Source: Promicromonospora sukumoe
Lineage (GTDB): Bacteria; Actinomycetota; Actinomycetes; Actinomycetales; Cellulomonadaceae
Assembly: GCF_014137995.1 (NCBI RefSeq)
Contig: NZ_JACGWV010000001.1
Span: forward strand, 1,984,001-2,048,000
Length of the DNA: 64,000 nucleotides
Direction: 5' to 3'
Made by a program: the position numbers and the translations under genes. Positions within the stretch are counted from its first letter, which is position 1; each line of letters starts with the position of its first letter. A model generated the notes under the pieces. It made no database searches. It saw nothing but the letters and a program-made list of their open reading frames with translations, and was not told the origin of the DNA. Below are positions 36,108-44,961 of the stretch, in pieces.

Positions 36108-37100
36108 CTACGGCACCGTCGGCAGGCTCAGCACGAACGTCGTGCCGGCCCCCGAGGTGGAGGCGACCTCGGCCTGTCCGCCGTGCCGGACGACCAGGTC
36201 GCGCACCAGGGCCAGGCCGATGCCGAAGCCACCGCGTCTGCCGGCGCCGGGTGACGGGTCGGAGTGCGCGAACCGGTCGAAGACCCGGTCCGGTTCGATG
36301 CCCTGGATCCCGCTGCCCTGGTCGCGCACCTGGATCCGTACGTGCCGTCCGGCCGTCAGGACGCGGACGTCGACCTCCGAGCCGCTCGCGGAATGGTCGA
36401 GGGCGTTGTCGACCAGCGCGGTCACGCAGCGGCGCAGGGCGGTCGGCGGCATCCGGACGAGTGCCGGGCCGTCGACGGCCAGGGCGAGCGCGATGCCGCG
36501 CTCGTCGGCCAGCACGCGCAGCGCGTCGACCGCGGCGGTCACCGCGTCCGCGGCGTCGGTCGGCTCGGCGTCCGGGGCGGCGGGGCCGACGTCGGCGGCG
36601 AGGAGCAGGTCGTTGACGATGTCGATCAGGGCTCGGGAGTCGGTGCGCAGCTCGTCCAGCGCGTCGTGTGCCGGGTCGTCGGGGCCGGTGCGGTGCTGCA
36701 GGAGCTGGATGCGGGCGTCCAGGACCGCCAGGGGAGTGCGCAGCTCGTGGCTGGCGTCGGCGACGAACTCCCGCTGCATGCGCAGGGCCTGGCCGAGCGG
36801 CCGCACGGCCCTCGCGGCGATCAGGCGGCTGATGACGGCGGCGAAGACGATCGCGCCCAGACCGATCACGACCAGCGCGAGCAGGACGAGGTCCGTGTCG
36901 ACGTAGAAGTTGTGCGAGCCCGGGTCCGGGGGCTCGAGCATCTCGCTGGGCCGGGACTGGTGCACGACGACCAGTGCGGACGCCGCGACGATGGCCACGA
37001 CCAGCAGGCACGACGCCACCGTGATCTGACGGTTGACGACCCGGACCGCACGCCGCACCGCGCGGGTGTCGCCGGCGTCGTCGGGCTCCGGGCCGGTCAC
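36108..37100 (-). CDS. Sensor histidine kinase (system 5)
   Basis: 330 residues from GTG 37100, overlapping the regulator stop (GTGA). First membrane segment ASCLLVVAIVAASALVVV, a very short extracytoplasmic loop of about 30 residues, second membrane segment LVLLALVVIGLGAIVFAAVI, H-box ADASHELRTPLAV, ATPase with LVDNALDHS, VRDQGSGIQ and GFGIGLALV. The short loop suggests sensing within the membrane or through a partner, as in cell-envelope stress kinases. Confidence 0.92.
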   Translation of the reverse strand: MTGPEPDDAGDTRAVRRAVRVVNRQITVASCLLVVAIVAASALVVVHQSRPSEMLEPPDPGSHNFYVDTDLVLLALVVIGLGAIVFAAVISRLIAARAVRPLGQALRMQREFVADASHELRTPLAVLDARIQLLQHRTGPDDPAHDALDELRTDSRALIDIVNDLLLAADVGPAAPDAEPTDAADAVTAAVDALRVLADERGIALALAVDGPALVRMPPTALRRCVTALVDNALDHSASGSEVDVRVLTAGRHVRIQVRDQGSGIQGIEPDRVFDRFAHSDPSPGAGRRGGFGIGLALVRDLVVRHGGQAEVASTSGAGTTFVLSLPTVP

Positions 37101-37774
37101 AGCGTGCCCAGGCGGTAGCCGAGCCCGCGCACGGTCACGATGATCTCGGGGTCGGTCTTGCGTCGCAGGTAGTGCACGTACGTGTCGACGGCGCCCGGCT
37201 GGTCGGCGTCGGCGAAGACCGAGCTGATGATCTGCGGCCGGGAGAACGTGCGGTGCGGCTGGCCGGCGAGCAGGGTCAGCAGCTCGTTCTCCTTCGGCGT
37301 GAGCACCACCGGGCTCCCGTAGGGCGAGTACAGGCAGCGGCTCCCCGGGTAGTAGTCCCACGACCCGATGGAGATCTGCGGCTCGGCCTGTTCGAAGGTG
37401 CGTCGTAGCGCCCGCAGCCGTGCCATGAGCTCGTCGAACTCGAACGGCTTGACCAGGTAGTCGTTCGCTCCCGCGTCCAGCCCGACGACCTTGTCCGGCA
37501 CGGTGCCGAGAGCGGTGAGCAGCAGGATCGGGGTGGGGATCTTCGCCCGGCGCACCGAGGCCACCAGGTCGATGCCGTCGGTGCCCGGGAGCCGCCGGTC
37601 GACGATCATCACGTCGAATGACCCGTCGAGCGCCGCCCGCAGGCCGGCGGTCCCGTCGGCCAGGTGGGTGACCGCGTATTCGTCCGAGAGGTAGTCGGTC
37701 ATGATCGGCGCCAGGCGGGCGTCGTCCTCCACGAGCAGCAGCCGCGGCAGGGGCTCGGCGTTCACGTCTCCCAT
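37097..37774 (-). CDS. OmpR-family response regulator (system 5)
   Basis: 225 residues. Receiver with E16-D17-D18, phosphoacceptor D59 (MIVDRRLPG) and YLVKPFEFD; winged helix with LTPKENELLTLLAGQPHR and VDTYVHYLRRKT. The start ATG 37774 lies 10 bp after the PAP2 phosphatase gene, so the phosphatase, regulator and kinase probably form one transcript. A response to envelope or lipid-carrier stress is inferred. Confidence 0.92.
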   Translation of the reverse strand: MGDVNAEPLPRLLLVEDDARLAPIMTDYLSDEYAVTHLADGTAGLRAALDGSFDVMIVDRRLPGTDGIDLVASVRRAKIPTPILLLTALGTVPDKVVGLDAGANDYLVKPFEFDELMARLRALRRTFEQAEPQISIGSWDYYPGSRCLYSPYGSPVVLTPKENELLTLLAGQPHRTFSRPQIISSVFADADQPGAVDTYVHYLRRKTDPEIIVTVRGLGYRLGTL

Positions 37775-37784
37775 CCGTCCATGA

Positions 37785-38468
37785 TCACTGAACCGCTGCC
37801 GGGCCGAGCGCCGGGCGTGCTCGGCCGCGCTCGGCGTCGAGACGCGTCGCGAGCACGCCGAACACCAGGGCGGCCACGGCGGCGCCTAGCAGCGCGCCCG
37901 CGACGGTGTCCGAGATCCAGTGCGCGCCGAGGTACGTGCGGCTGAACATCATGGCCACCGTGTAGATCCCGCCCGCCACCCACACCCACGTGCGGTGGAA
38001 GAGCAGCCCGAGCGCCACCGCGATCACGGCTGCCGTCGCGCTGTGCCCGGAGGGATAGGAGGCGGAGTCGGTCACCACCAGGATGTGGGTCGGCCGCGGG
38101 CGGGCGACGACCAGCTTGACCAGGTGCACCAGCGTGGTGCACGCGATCAGGGAGAGCGCGAGATATCCCGCCGCCCACGGGCGGCGCCACACCACGAGGA
38201 CCCCCGCCGCAGCGCCGCCGAGCAGCACCGTGATCCAGCCACCTCCGACGCCGTCGAGAAAGAGCATGACGACCGTCCAGAAGGAGGAGCGGTGCTCGAC
38301 CAGCGTGTTCATCCACGCGCGCTCGAACCCGAACGGCTCGTTGTGCTCACGCGCCACGATGACCACGGCCAGGCCGACGACGACCGTGAGCGCCGCCACC
38401 GCCATGCCGACGAGTCGGTGGGTTCGGGTACGCGGCGGCTGCTCCGACGTGAGCGGTTGGACGTCCAT
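37785..38468 (-). CDS. PAP2-family membrane phosphatase
   Basis: 227 residues, about six membrane helices. All three PAP2 phosphatase motifs are present: KLVVARPRP, YPSGHSAT, and SRTYLGAHWISD with the catalytic His. Such proteins dephosphorylate undecaprenyl diphosphate or phosphatidic-acid-type lipids at the outer face. ATG 38468 gives a start shortly before the first membrane helix; the open frame extends further upstream but that part is poorly coding. Grouped with a two-component system and a DedA protein. Confidence 0.9.
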   Translation of the reverse strand: MDVQPLTSEQPPRTRTHRLVGMAVAALTVVVGLAVVIVAREHNEPFGFERAWMNTLVEHRSSFWTVVMLFLDGVGGGWITVLLGGAAAGVLVVWRRPWAAGYLALSLIACTTLVHLVKLVVARPRPTHILVVTDSASYPSGHSATAAVIAVALGLLFHRTWVWVAGGIYTVAMMFSRTYLGAHWISDTVAGALLGAAVAALVFGVLATRLDAERGRARPALGPAAVQ

Positions 38469-38961
38469 CCGTCGAGTCTCACCACCGGTCTCCAAGAAAC
38501 GGCACATCTGCGGCTCGCCGTGTCGGCCCGTGTCGACCGTCAATGCCCAGGGTTGCCGTCGTCGACAGTACGCAATCGCGCAACCCTGGGTCGTCCAGAC
38601 GAGTGAACGTTCGGGACACATGCTCCGGAACGACCCGTATCGGCTGGCGTGGGGTCGTTGACGTCGACTTGGAGTGACTCGTCGACCCATCCGGGTTGAC
38701 ATACGGCCGCTCGATAAATCATAACTGTCGTCCGTCCCACTGACGGTTTGGCTTTCACTTTCTCTGCGGATTCGGATCCGCGAAGAAGTCGCGTGTGATG
38801 GGTCGGGGCATCGCGCATAGATGTCCCGAATCATTGCATGTGATCGGGCTGGCGACTCTTGGGCCCCGGAGAAGTTGCTTGCGCTGGCGCCGAGTTCACC
38901 ATAGGCGGGCCGGTCGAGCGTCTTGGTCGTGCTGCGACCTATGCGGCCAATAGCTAATGCG
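38469..38961. other. Intergenic region with an 11-bp inverted repeat; lower-GC second half
   Basis: No convincing gene. An exact 11-bp inverted repeat (CCCAGGGTTGC at 38546-38556, GCAACCCTGGG at 38580-38590, 23-nt spacer) lies 80-120 bp upstream of the PAP2 start and may be an operator. A smaller GCGGAT/ATCCGC pair sits near 38766-38781. From about 38690 base composition becomes clearly less GC-rich than the surroundings, continuing into the broken gene to the right. Confidence 0.5.
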
Positions 38962-39608
38962 TCACACCCAAGGGCTGTTCACCAGAACCCTGACGTCCTC
39001 GGGAAACGAAACATTCTCTCCTCTGGAAAGCTGGCGGCCCCATGTCACGACCTGGTCAAACTCTGGGTGTCCAGGCCTTCCCCCAACACCTCCGCCCTCA
39101 GGAGTCCATGTGCCGTGCCAGTTGGCACCAAGCATCAGGATCATCCCGTTGAGCGCTTCGACGATAGTCTCGTCGAGGCCCTTCACCAAGTTCGCCGAAC
39201 CAAAATCGCATGCATCGCACCCGCAGTCGGGCACGCGCTCTATTTCTATGTCGGGTTCTGCCATGCTGACGCAGGCCATCGGGGCGTCCCCAGTGTCGGT
39301 TAGATCTCTCTCGAGAAGGAGCAGGGGCAGCGTGTCCGCTCTCCGGGAAGTTAAGCGCACCCCTCTGTTGAAATGCGAGCCGAGCAACTCAACTTCGAGA
39401 GGTTCTGCGTCGATATCGGGTAGCGACGCGAGCACCTGTACCCAAGCTCGCGCGCGGAGTACGGCAATGAAGAACTTCTCCGGATTGGTCACCCGCGCGA
39501 GTATTCCTCGGCAGTCGCCTCTCGATCCTGATGGGGGTCCGGCCACGACGTCGGATTGGAGCGCGCGTACACCGCGTTCACACGCTCGGTCAGCGTCGAA
39601 GGATTCAC
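38962..39608 (-). pseudogene. Frameshifted gene for an uncharacterised protein (DUF6226-like, tentative)
   Basis: The minus-strand frame ending at 38962 encodes about 180 residues with a CGCDACD cluster and a downstream LVKGLDETIVEAL helix. Its first sensible residues (ARVTNPEKFF) are preceded in this frame by unlikely sequence. In another frame, GTG 39608 opens VNPSTLTERVNAVYARSN...WPDPHQDREATAEEYSR and then hits a stop. Joining EEYSR to VTNPEKFF gives a natural N-terminus, so a shift lies in the CG run at about 39493-39499: one extra CG unit or one missing base. Whether this is a mutation or an assembly error cannot be told. Composition is lower in GC than the neighbours, suggesting acquired DNA. 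The family name is from memory. Confidence 0.6.
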
Positions 39609-39787
39609 CTGGAAATCATAGCGGGACGTCTATCCTCGATCATTAACATGGGCTTGCTGCGACACACGTTGGTCGCCGGGATGTCATCGGGTGCTTGCCC
39701 GCCACAGCGGCGAACCTGTGCGAAGTCTCATCCCCGAGGGCGCCCGTCCACCGCGGACCATCAGGATCGGCGGCGAGGGTCAGGGAT

Positions 39788-41014
39788 ATGGACACCACCG
39801 GCCCCCGGCTCGACGTCGTCGTCCCCGTCTTCAACGAAGCGGCCACCCTTCGTGCCTCGATCCTCACCCTGCAGGCGGCGCTGCGAGCGTCGTTCGAGAC
39901 GATCGGCTGGCAGATCACGATCGCCGACAACGCGAGCACGGACGAGTCCGGCTGGATCGCGGACACGCTCGCCAAGACCGTGCCCGGCGTCCGGGTCATC
40001 CACCTGACGGAGAAGGGGCGCGGACGGGCGCTCAAGACCGCGTGGCTGACCTCGGACGCCGAGGTCGTCGCCTACATGGACGTGGACCTGTCGACGGACC
40101 TGCGAGCGCTGGCACCTCTGGTCGCCCCGCTGCTGAGCGGGCACTCGGACGTCGCGATCGGCTCGCGCCTCGCGCGCGGCGCCCGGGTGGTGCGCGGGCC
40201 GCGGCGCGAGCTGCTCTCGCGCGGGTACAACGCGCTGCTGCGCACCGCGCTCGGGGTGACCTTCAGCGACGCGCAGTGCGGCTTCAAGGCCATGACCGCG
40301 CGGGCCGCGCGGGAGCTGCTGCCCCACGTCGAGGACACCGGGTGGTTCTTCGACACGGAGCTGCTCGTCCTGGCTGAGCGCATCGGGCTCCGGATTACGG
40401 AGGTGCCCGTGGACTGGCTCGACGACCCGTCGTCCTCGGTGGACGTCGGGGCGACCGTGCGTGGCGACCTGGCGGGGATCGTCCGGCTCGAGCGGTCGCT
40501 GGCGCGCGGCCGGGTCCCGCTCGCCGAGCTGAACACGAAGCTCGGCCGCCGTCCGCTGGACACCCGCGTGCCGCTGATGCTGCAGATCGTCCGGTTCGGG
40601 GTGATCGGCGTCGGGGCGACGATCCTGTACAGCCTGCTCTATCTCGCCCTGCAGGTGATCATGCCCGCGCAGTGGTCGAACTTCGTCGCGCTGGTGATCT
40701 CCGCCGTCGTCAACACGGCGGTCAACCGGCGGGTCACCTTCGGCGTGCGGGACCGGTCGACCGTCGCGCTCCACCTGACCGAGGGGCTCGTCGTGTTCGG
40801 CGTCACCTGGGCGTTCACCAGCACCGCGCTCGCGGTCGCGGGCACCCTCGACCCGAACGCCGGCCCGTGGCGGAATCTCGTCGTCCTCACCACGGCCAAC
40901 GTGATCGCGACGGTGGCGAAGTTCGTCGCCTTCCACCTGCTGTTCCGGCCGACGCCCCCGGCCGAGGGCGCCGGCGCGGAGCACGTGACCCGGCAGGAGC
41001 TGCTGAAGGTATGA
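39788..41014 (+). CDS. GT2 glycosyltransferase fused to a GtrA-like membrane domain
   Basis: 408 residues. N-terminal GT-A domain (about 8-235): LDVVVPVFNEAATL, IADNASTDESG, the DxD-type MDVDLSTD, DAQCGFKAM and FFDTELL, as in dolichyl- or polyprenyl-phosphate sugar synthases. C-terminal GtrA domain (about 260-395) with four membrane helices (IVRFGVIGVGATILYSLLY and following). It should make a polyprenyl-phosphate-linked sugar and help flip it. ATG 39788 precedes LDVVVPV directly; the stop overlaps the next gene start (ATGA), whose product probably uses the lipid-sugar. Confidence 0.9.
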   Translation: MDTTGPRLDVVVPVFNEAATLRASILTLQAALRASFETIGWQITIADNASTDESGWIADTLAKTVPGVRVIHLTEKGRGRALKTAWLTSDAEVVAYMDVDLSTDLRALAPLVAPLLSGHSDVAIGSRLARGARVVRGPRRELLSRGYNALLRTALGVTFSDAQCGFKAMTARAARELLPHVEDTGWFFDTELLVLAERIGLRITEVPVDWLDDPSSSVDVGATVRGDLAGIVRLERSLARGRVPLAELNTKLGRRPLDTRVPLMLQIVRFGVIGVGATILYSLLYLALQVIMPAQWSNFVALVISAVVNTAVNRRVTFGVRDRSTVALHLTEGLVVFGVTWAFTSTALAVAGTLDPNAGPWRNLVVLTTANVIATVAKFVAFHLLFRPTPPAEGAGAEHVTRQELLKV

Positions 41015-42843
41015 GCACCCCGGTGACGCTCGCGCCCGCGATCGCGCGGGCCTCCGCCCCGGCACCCCGGGGGCGGCTGCACGTGGTCGCCCTGGTCGTC
41101 CTGTTCGGCGCGACGGCGGCGCTCTACCTGACGGGGATCACGGTCAGCGGCTGGGGAAACGTGTTCTACGCGGCCGCCGCCCAGGCCGGCGCCCACAGCG
41201 GCCACGCCATGCTCTACGGGGCGTCGGACATGCCGGCGTCGATCACCGTGGACAAGCCGCCGGCGTCGATCTGGCTGATGGCGCTCTCGGTCCGCCTGCT
41301 GGGGCTCAGCCCGTTCGCCGTGCTGCTCCCGCAGGCGCTGCTGGGCGTCGTCACCGTGGCCCTCGTCTACGTCACCGTCCGGCGGGTGGCCGGCCCCGGG
41401 GCCGGGCTGCTCGCGGGCGCGATCGCCGCGACCACCCCGGTGAGCGCGCTCATCTTCCGGTACGACAACCCCGACGCCCTGCTCACCGCGCTCCTGGCCC
41501 TGGCCGCCTACGCGACGGTCCGCGCGATCGAGCACGCGCGCGTCCGCTGGGTCGTGCTCGTCGGAGCCGCGATCGGGTTCGCCTTCCTGACCAAACAGCT
41601 GCAGGCGTTCCTGGTCGTGCCCGGCCTGGTCCTGGGGTACCTCGTCGCGGCGCCGGTGCCGGTGCGCCGGCGGATCCTGCACCTGGGCATCGCCGCGGCG
41701 GCGGTCCTCGTCTCCGCGGGCTGGTGGGTGGCGATCGTCCAGCTCGTCCCCGCCGCGGACCGGCCGTACATCGGCGGGACCACGACGAACTCGTTCCTCG
41801 ACCTGACCTTCGGCTACAACGGGCTGGGGCGGCTGGTGGGCGGGAGCGGCAACGGGACCCTCGGGTCCGGCGCGGGCCTCCTGCGGCTGCTGGCCGGGAT
41901 CACCGGCCTGCGGATGTTCGTCGGCAACACCGGCCGCGGGGTGGCCTGGCTCCTGCCCGCGGCCTTCGTGCTGGGCGCCGCGGCGCTCGTGCTGCTGGCC
42001 CGCCGGCCGCGCACCGACGCGCGGCGCGCCCTCCTGCTCGTGTCGCTCGGCACCCTGGTGGTGTCCGCCGTCGCGTTCAGCGTGATGGCGGGCATCTACC
42101 ACTCGTACTACACGATCGCGATGGTGCCCGCCCTCGCCGCCGTGATCGCCGTGTCCGCCGAGGTCGTCTGGAGCCGCCGCGCGGATCGCCGGGTCCGGGT
42201 GCTGCTCGCGGCCGTCGTCGCGGGCACCGCCGTGTGGACCTCGGTCCTTCTCCTGAGCACACCGGCCGCGCTCTTCCCTCTCGCCGTCGTCGTGCTCGTC
42301 GCCGGCGCGGTGGCGGCCGTCCTGCTGCTCGGGCCCGGGTGGGCCCCGGGCCGCAGCCGCCCGGTCATGGCGTCCGCGCTGGTCGTGGCGCTGCTCGTCC
42401 CGCTGGCCGCGTCGATCACGACGGCGGCGGTCCCGCACAGCGGGTCGGGGCCGACGACCTCCTACGCGTCGGCCCCCGACGTGACCCCGAGCCCGGCGGT
42501 CGTCGCCCTGCTCGAACGGAGCGGAGGGACCGACTGGGCGGCCGCCGTCGACGGGTCGGTCCCGGCAGCCGAGTACCAGCTCGCCAGCGGCCGGGCGGTG
42601 ATGCCGATCGGCGGCTTCAAGGGCATCGATCCGACACCCACCCTGCAGCAGTTCCAGGCCCGGGTCGCCGCCGGACGCGTCCACTGGTTCATCGGCTCGG
42701 ACGGTGAGATCGGGCGCTGGGTCGTCGCGAACTACCCGCAGACCCAGGTCGGCGGGACGACGCTCTACGACCTCACGGCCCCACCGGGGCAGCCGGCGCC
42801 GGGCCAGGTCCCGGGCGCGGTCACCCCCGGCGCACGACAATGA
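41011..42843 (+). CDS. ArnT/GT39-like polytopic glycosyltransferase
   Basis: 610 residues, about twelve membrane helices. GT-C hallmarks: acidic residues and DKPP in SITVDKPPASIWLMALSVRLLG, FRYDNPDALLTALLALAAYA, and GFAFLTKQLQAFLVVPGL. These enzymes move sugars from polyprenyl phosphate to proteins, wall polymers or lipids on the outer face. The extracytoplasmic C-terminus (about 500-600) carries HWFIGSDGEIGRWV. Coupled to the lipid-sugar synthase upstream and followed 28 bp later by a two-component pair, so it is likely part of a regulated envelope-glycosylation operon. The acceptor is unknown. Confidence 0.88.
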   Translation: MSTPVTLAPAIARASAPAPRGRLHVVALVVLFGATAALYLTGITVSGWGNVFYAAAAQAGAHSGHAMLYGASDMPASITVDKPPASIWLMALSVRLLGLSPFAVLLPQALLGVVTVALVYVTVRRVAGPGAGLLAGAIAATTPVSALIFRYDNPDALLTALLALAAYATVRAIEHARVRWVVLVGAAIGFAFLTKQLQAFLVVPGLVLGYLVAAPVPVRRRILHLGIAAAAVLVSAGWWVAIVQLVPAADRPYIGGTTTNSFLDLTFGYNGLGRLVGGSGNGTLGSGAGLLRLLAGITGLRMFVGNTGRGVAWLLPAAFVLGAAALVLLARRPRTDARRALLLVSLGTLVVSAVAFSVMAGIYHSYYTIAMVPALAAVIAVSAEVVWSRRADRRVRVLLAAVVAGTAVWTSVLLLSTPAALFPLAVVVLVAGAVAAVLLLGPGWAPGRSRPVMASALVVALLVPLAASITTAAVPHSGSGPTTSYASAPDVTPSPAVVALLERSGGTDWAAAVDGSVPAAEYQLASGRAVMPIGGFKGIDPTPTLQQFQARVAAGRVHWFIGSDGEIGRWVVANYPQTQVGGTTLYDLTAPPGQPAPGQVPGAVTPGARQ

Positions 42844-42871
42844 CAGCACGGACCGTTCGGAGGAGGGGCAG

Positions 42872-43558
42872 ATGCGAGTTCTCGTCGTCGACGACGAGGC
42901 CGAGATGGCCGCGCTCCTCGCGCGCGGCCTGCTGGACGAGGGCCATGACGTGACCACCGCACCCGACGGGATCGCGGCCCTGACCGACGCCGCGCGGCAA
43001 CCGTTCGACGTCGCCGTGCTCGACGTCATGATGCCCGGCATGTCTGGCTTCGAGCTCTGCCGCCATCTCAAGCGGCAGGACGCGACGACCGCGATCATCC
43101 TCCTGACGGCGCGGGACGCGATCGACGACCGCGTCCGCGGCCTCGACGCGGGGGCCGACGACTACATGATCAAGCCGTTCGCCTTCGCGGAGCTCTCCGC
43201 GCGGATCCGGGCCGTACGCCGCCGGGACGCGCTCACCGCACAGTCTCGGCTGACCGTCGGCACCGTCGACGTCGACCTCCACCGGCACCGGGCGGAGGCC
43301 GGCGGACGACCCGTCCCGCTGAGCCGCACCGAGTTCGACGTGCTGCGCGTGCTCGCCGAGGCCGGCGGCGAGGTCGTGCGTCGCACCGCCCTGCTGGAGG
43401 AGGTCTGGGGTTCCAGCGAGAACATCGACCCCAACGTCCTGGACCAGTACGTCAGCTACCTGCGCCGCAAGCTCGCCGCGGCGGCGCCGGACGTCCAGAT
43501 CGAGACGACGCGCCGCGTGGGCTACGCGCTCCGCACCGCGGGGGGACCGGGCGCATGA
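42872..43558 (+). CDS. OmpR-family response regulator (system 6)
   Basis: 228 residues from ATG 42872 with an excellent AGGAGGGGCAG ribosome site. Receiver with D7-D8, phosphoacceptor D51 (AVLDVMMPG) and YMIKPFAF; winged helix with LSRTEFDVLRVLAEAGGE and LDQYVSYLRRKLA. Overlaps its kinase gene by 4 nt. Sits between glycosyltransferase genes and a potassium transporter gene, all on the same strand with short gaps. Confidence 0.93.
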   Translation: MRVLVVDDEAEMAALLARGLLDEGHDVTTAPDGIAALTDAARQPFDVAVLDVMMPGMSGFELCRHLKRQDATTAIILLTARDAIDDRVRGLDAGADDYMIKPFAFAELSARIRAVRRRDALTAQSRLTVGTVDVDLHRHRAEAGGRPVPLSRTEFDVLRVLAEAGGEVVRRTALLEEVWGSSENIDPNVLDQYVSYLRRKLAAAAPDVQIETTRRVGYALRTAGGPGA

Positions 43559-44919
43559 TCTTCCGGCGGCTGGGTATCCGTGGCCGGATCGCGGGCGGCA
43601 GCTTTCTCGTCGCCGTCCTGATCTGCGCCGGCGCGGGACTCGTCCTCAACGAGCGCATCGCGCAGATCCTCCGGGAGAGCACCGAGTCGATCCTGGCGAG
43701 CGACGCCGCCCCCTACGTCGCCGCGATCAGCAACGATCCCGGCGAACAGCTCGACGCTCCCGGACCCGCCCAGCTCGTCGCGGTCACCCGCCCCGACGGC
43801 ACGACGGCGCTCGACACGATCCCGTCCGCCCTCTCGGACCAGGTCCAGGACGGCCTGCCCAGGGACCGCACCGTCGAGCTCACCGCCGACGGCACGACCT
43901 ACCTCGTCCGTACCGAGCCGGTTTCCTCGGCACAGGGCACCTGGGAGGTCGTCACCGCCCGGTCCTCCGAGGAGGAGACCGACGCGCTGAACCAGATGCG
44001 CACCCTGCTGATCACGACGCTCGGCGTGATCGCCGTCGGCGTCCTGCTCACGGCCTTCGCGCTCACCTCCGCGTCGCTCAGGCCGGTCGGGAACATCCGG
44101 CGCACGGCCGAACGCCTGATCGCCTCGCCCGGTTCCGAGCTGCTGCCCGTCGGGACCGTCGACGACGAGATCACCCGCCTCGCGCGGACGCTCAACGAGC
44201 TCATCGGCGAGCTTCGTGCGGCCGCCGACAGGGAGCGGCAGATGGTCTCCGACGCCAGCCACGAGCTGCGCACGCCCTTGGCGATCCTCCGCACCCAGCT
44301 CGAGCTCGCCCGGACCGGCCCGCACTCGGCCGAACGGCTCCTGGACGACGTCGTCGGGGCGGAGCGCAGCGCGGCCCGGCTCTCCGCGCTCGTCGAGTCC
44401 CTGCTCGAGCTCTCCTCCGTCAGCGCGGCCGAGCCCGGCCGCTCCACGGCCCGGGAGCTGGCCGACGAGGTGCGCGATGCCGTCGACCGGGCCCAGTTCC
44501 GGGCACGCGACCGCGCCGTCGACATCACCGAGACGATCACGTTGGCGGACCCCGACCTCGTGCTCGCCCTGCGCGCGGAAGATCTCGGCCGGATCATCGA
44601 CAACCTCACCGGCAACGCGCTGCGAGCGGTCACCGACCCGGGGCGGATCGAGGTGGTCCTCAGCGCCGACGGCACCGCCGGCACGCTCACGGTCACCGAT
44701 ACCGGTGGTGGGATCTCACCCGAGTTCGTCGACCGTGCCCTCGACCGGTTCAGCCAGGGCGACGGTGCCCGGGCAGCAGGTTCCGGCGCCGGGCTCGGCC
44801 TCGCGATCGTCTCGGCGATCGTCGACCGTGCGGGCGGACGGATCATCCTCGACAACCGGCCGGGCACGGGGCTCGGCATCCACATCACCGTGCCCGCCGC
44901 GACAGACGGCGTCGGGTAG
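43555..44919 (+). CDS. Sensor histidine kinase (system 6)
   Basis: 454 residues. Membrane segment GGSFLVAVLICAGAGLVL, extracytoplasmic sensor of ~120 residues, second membrane segment LLITTLGVIAVGVLLTAFAL, HAMP, H-box SDASHELRTPLAI, ATPase with DNLTGNALRAV, VTDTGGGIS and GAGLGLAIV. The N-box is slightly unusual (GNALRAV in place of ENAxKHA). The downstream gene is a potassium transporter 42 bp away, so osmotic or K+ control is plausible but not shown. Confidence 0.92.
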   Translation: MIFRRLGIRGRIAGGSFLVAVLICAGAGLVLNERIAQILRESTESILASDAAPYVAAISNDPGEQLDAPGPAQLVAVTRPDGTTALDTIPSALSDQVQDGLPRDRTVELTADGTTYLVRTEPVSSAQGTWEVVTARSSEEETDALNQMRTLLITTLGVIAVGVLLTAFALTSASLRPVGNIRRTAERLIASPGSELLPVGTVDDEITRLARTLNELIGELRAAADRERQMVSDASHELRTPLAILRTQLELARTGPHSAERLLDDVVGAERSAARLSALVESLLELSSVSAAEPGRSTARELADEVRDAVDRAQFRARDRAVDITETITLADPDLVLALRAEDLGRIIDNLTGNALRAVTDPGRIEVVLSADGTAGTLTVTDTGGGISPEFVDRALDRFSQGDGARAAGSGAGLGLAIVSAIVDRAGGRIILDNRPGTGLGIHITVPAATDGVG

Positions 44920-44961
44920 GCGGCGAGGGCGGGCTGACCCGACCCCACCTAGAGTCTGAGG

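Noticed and set aside
38540..38818. Possible 92-residue minus-strand protein upstream of the PAP2 gene
   Set aside because: No ribosome site, no recognisable motif, and it overlaps the inverted repeat; treated as non-coding.
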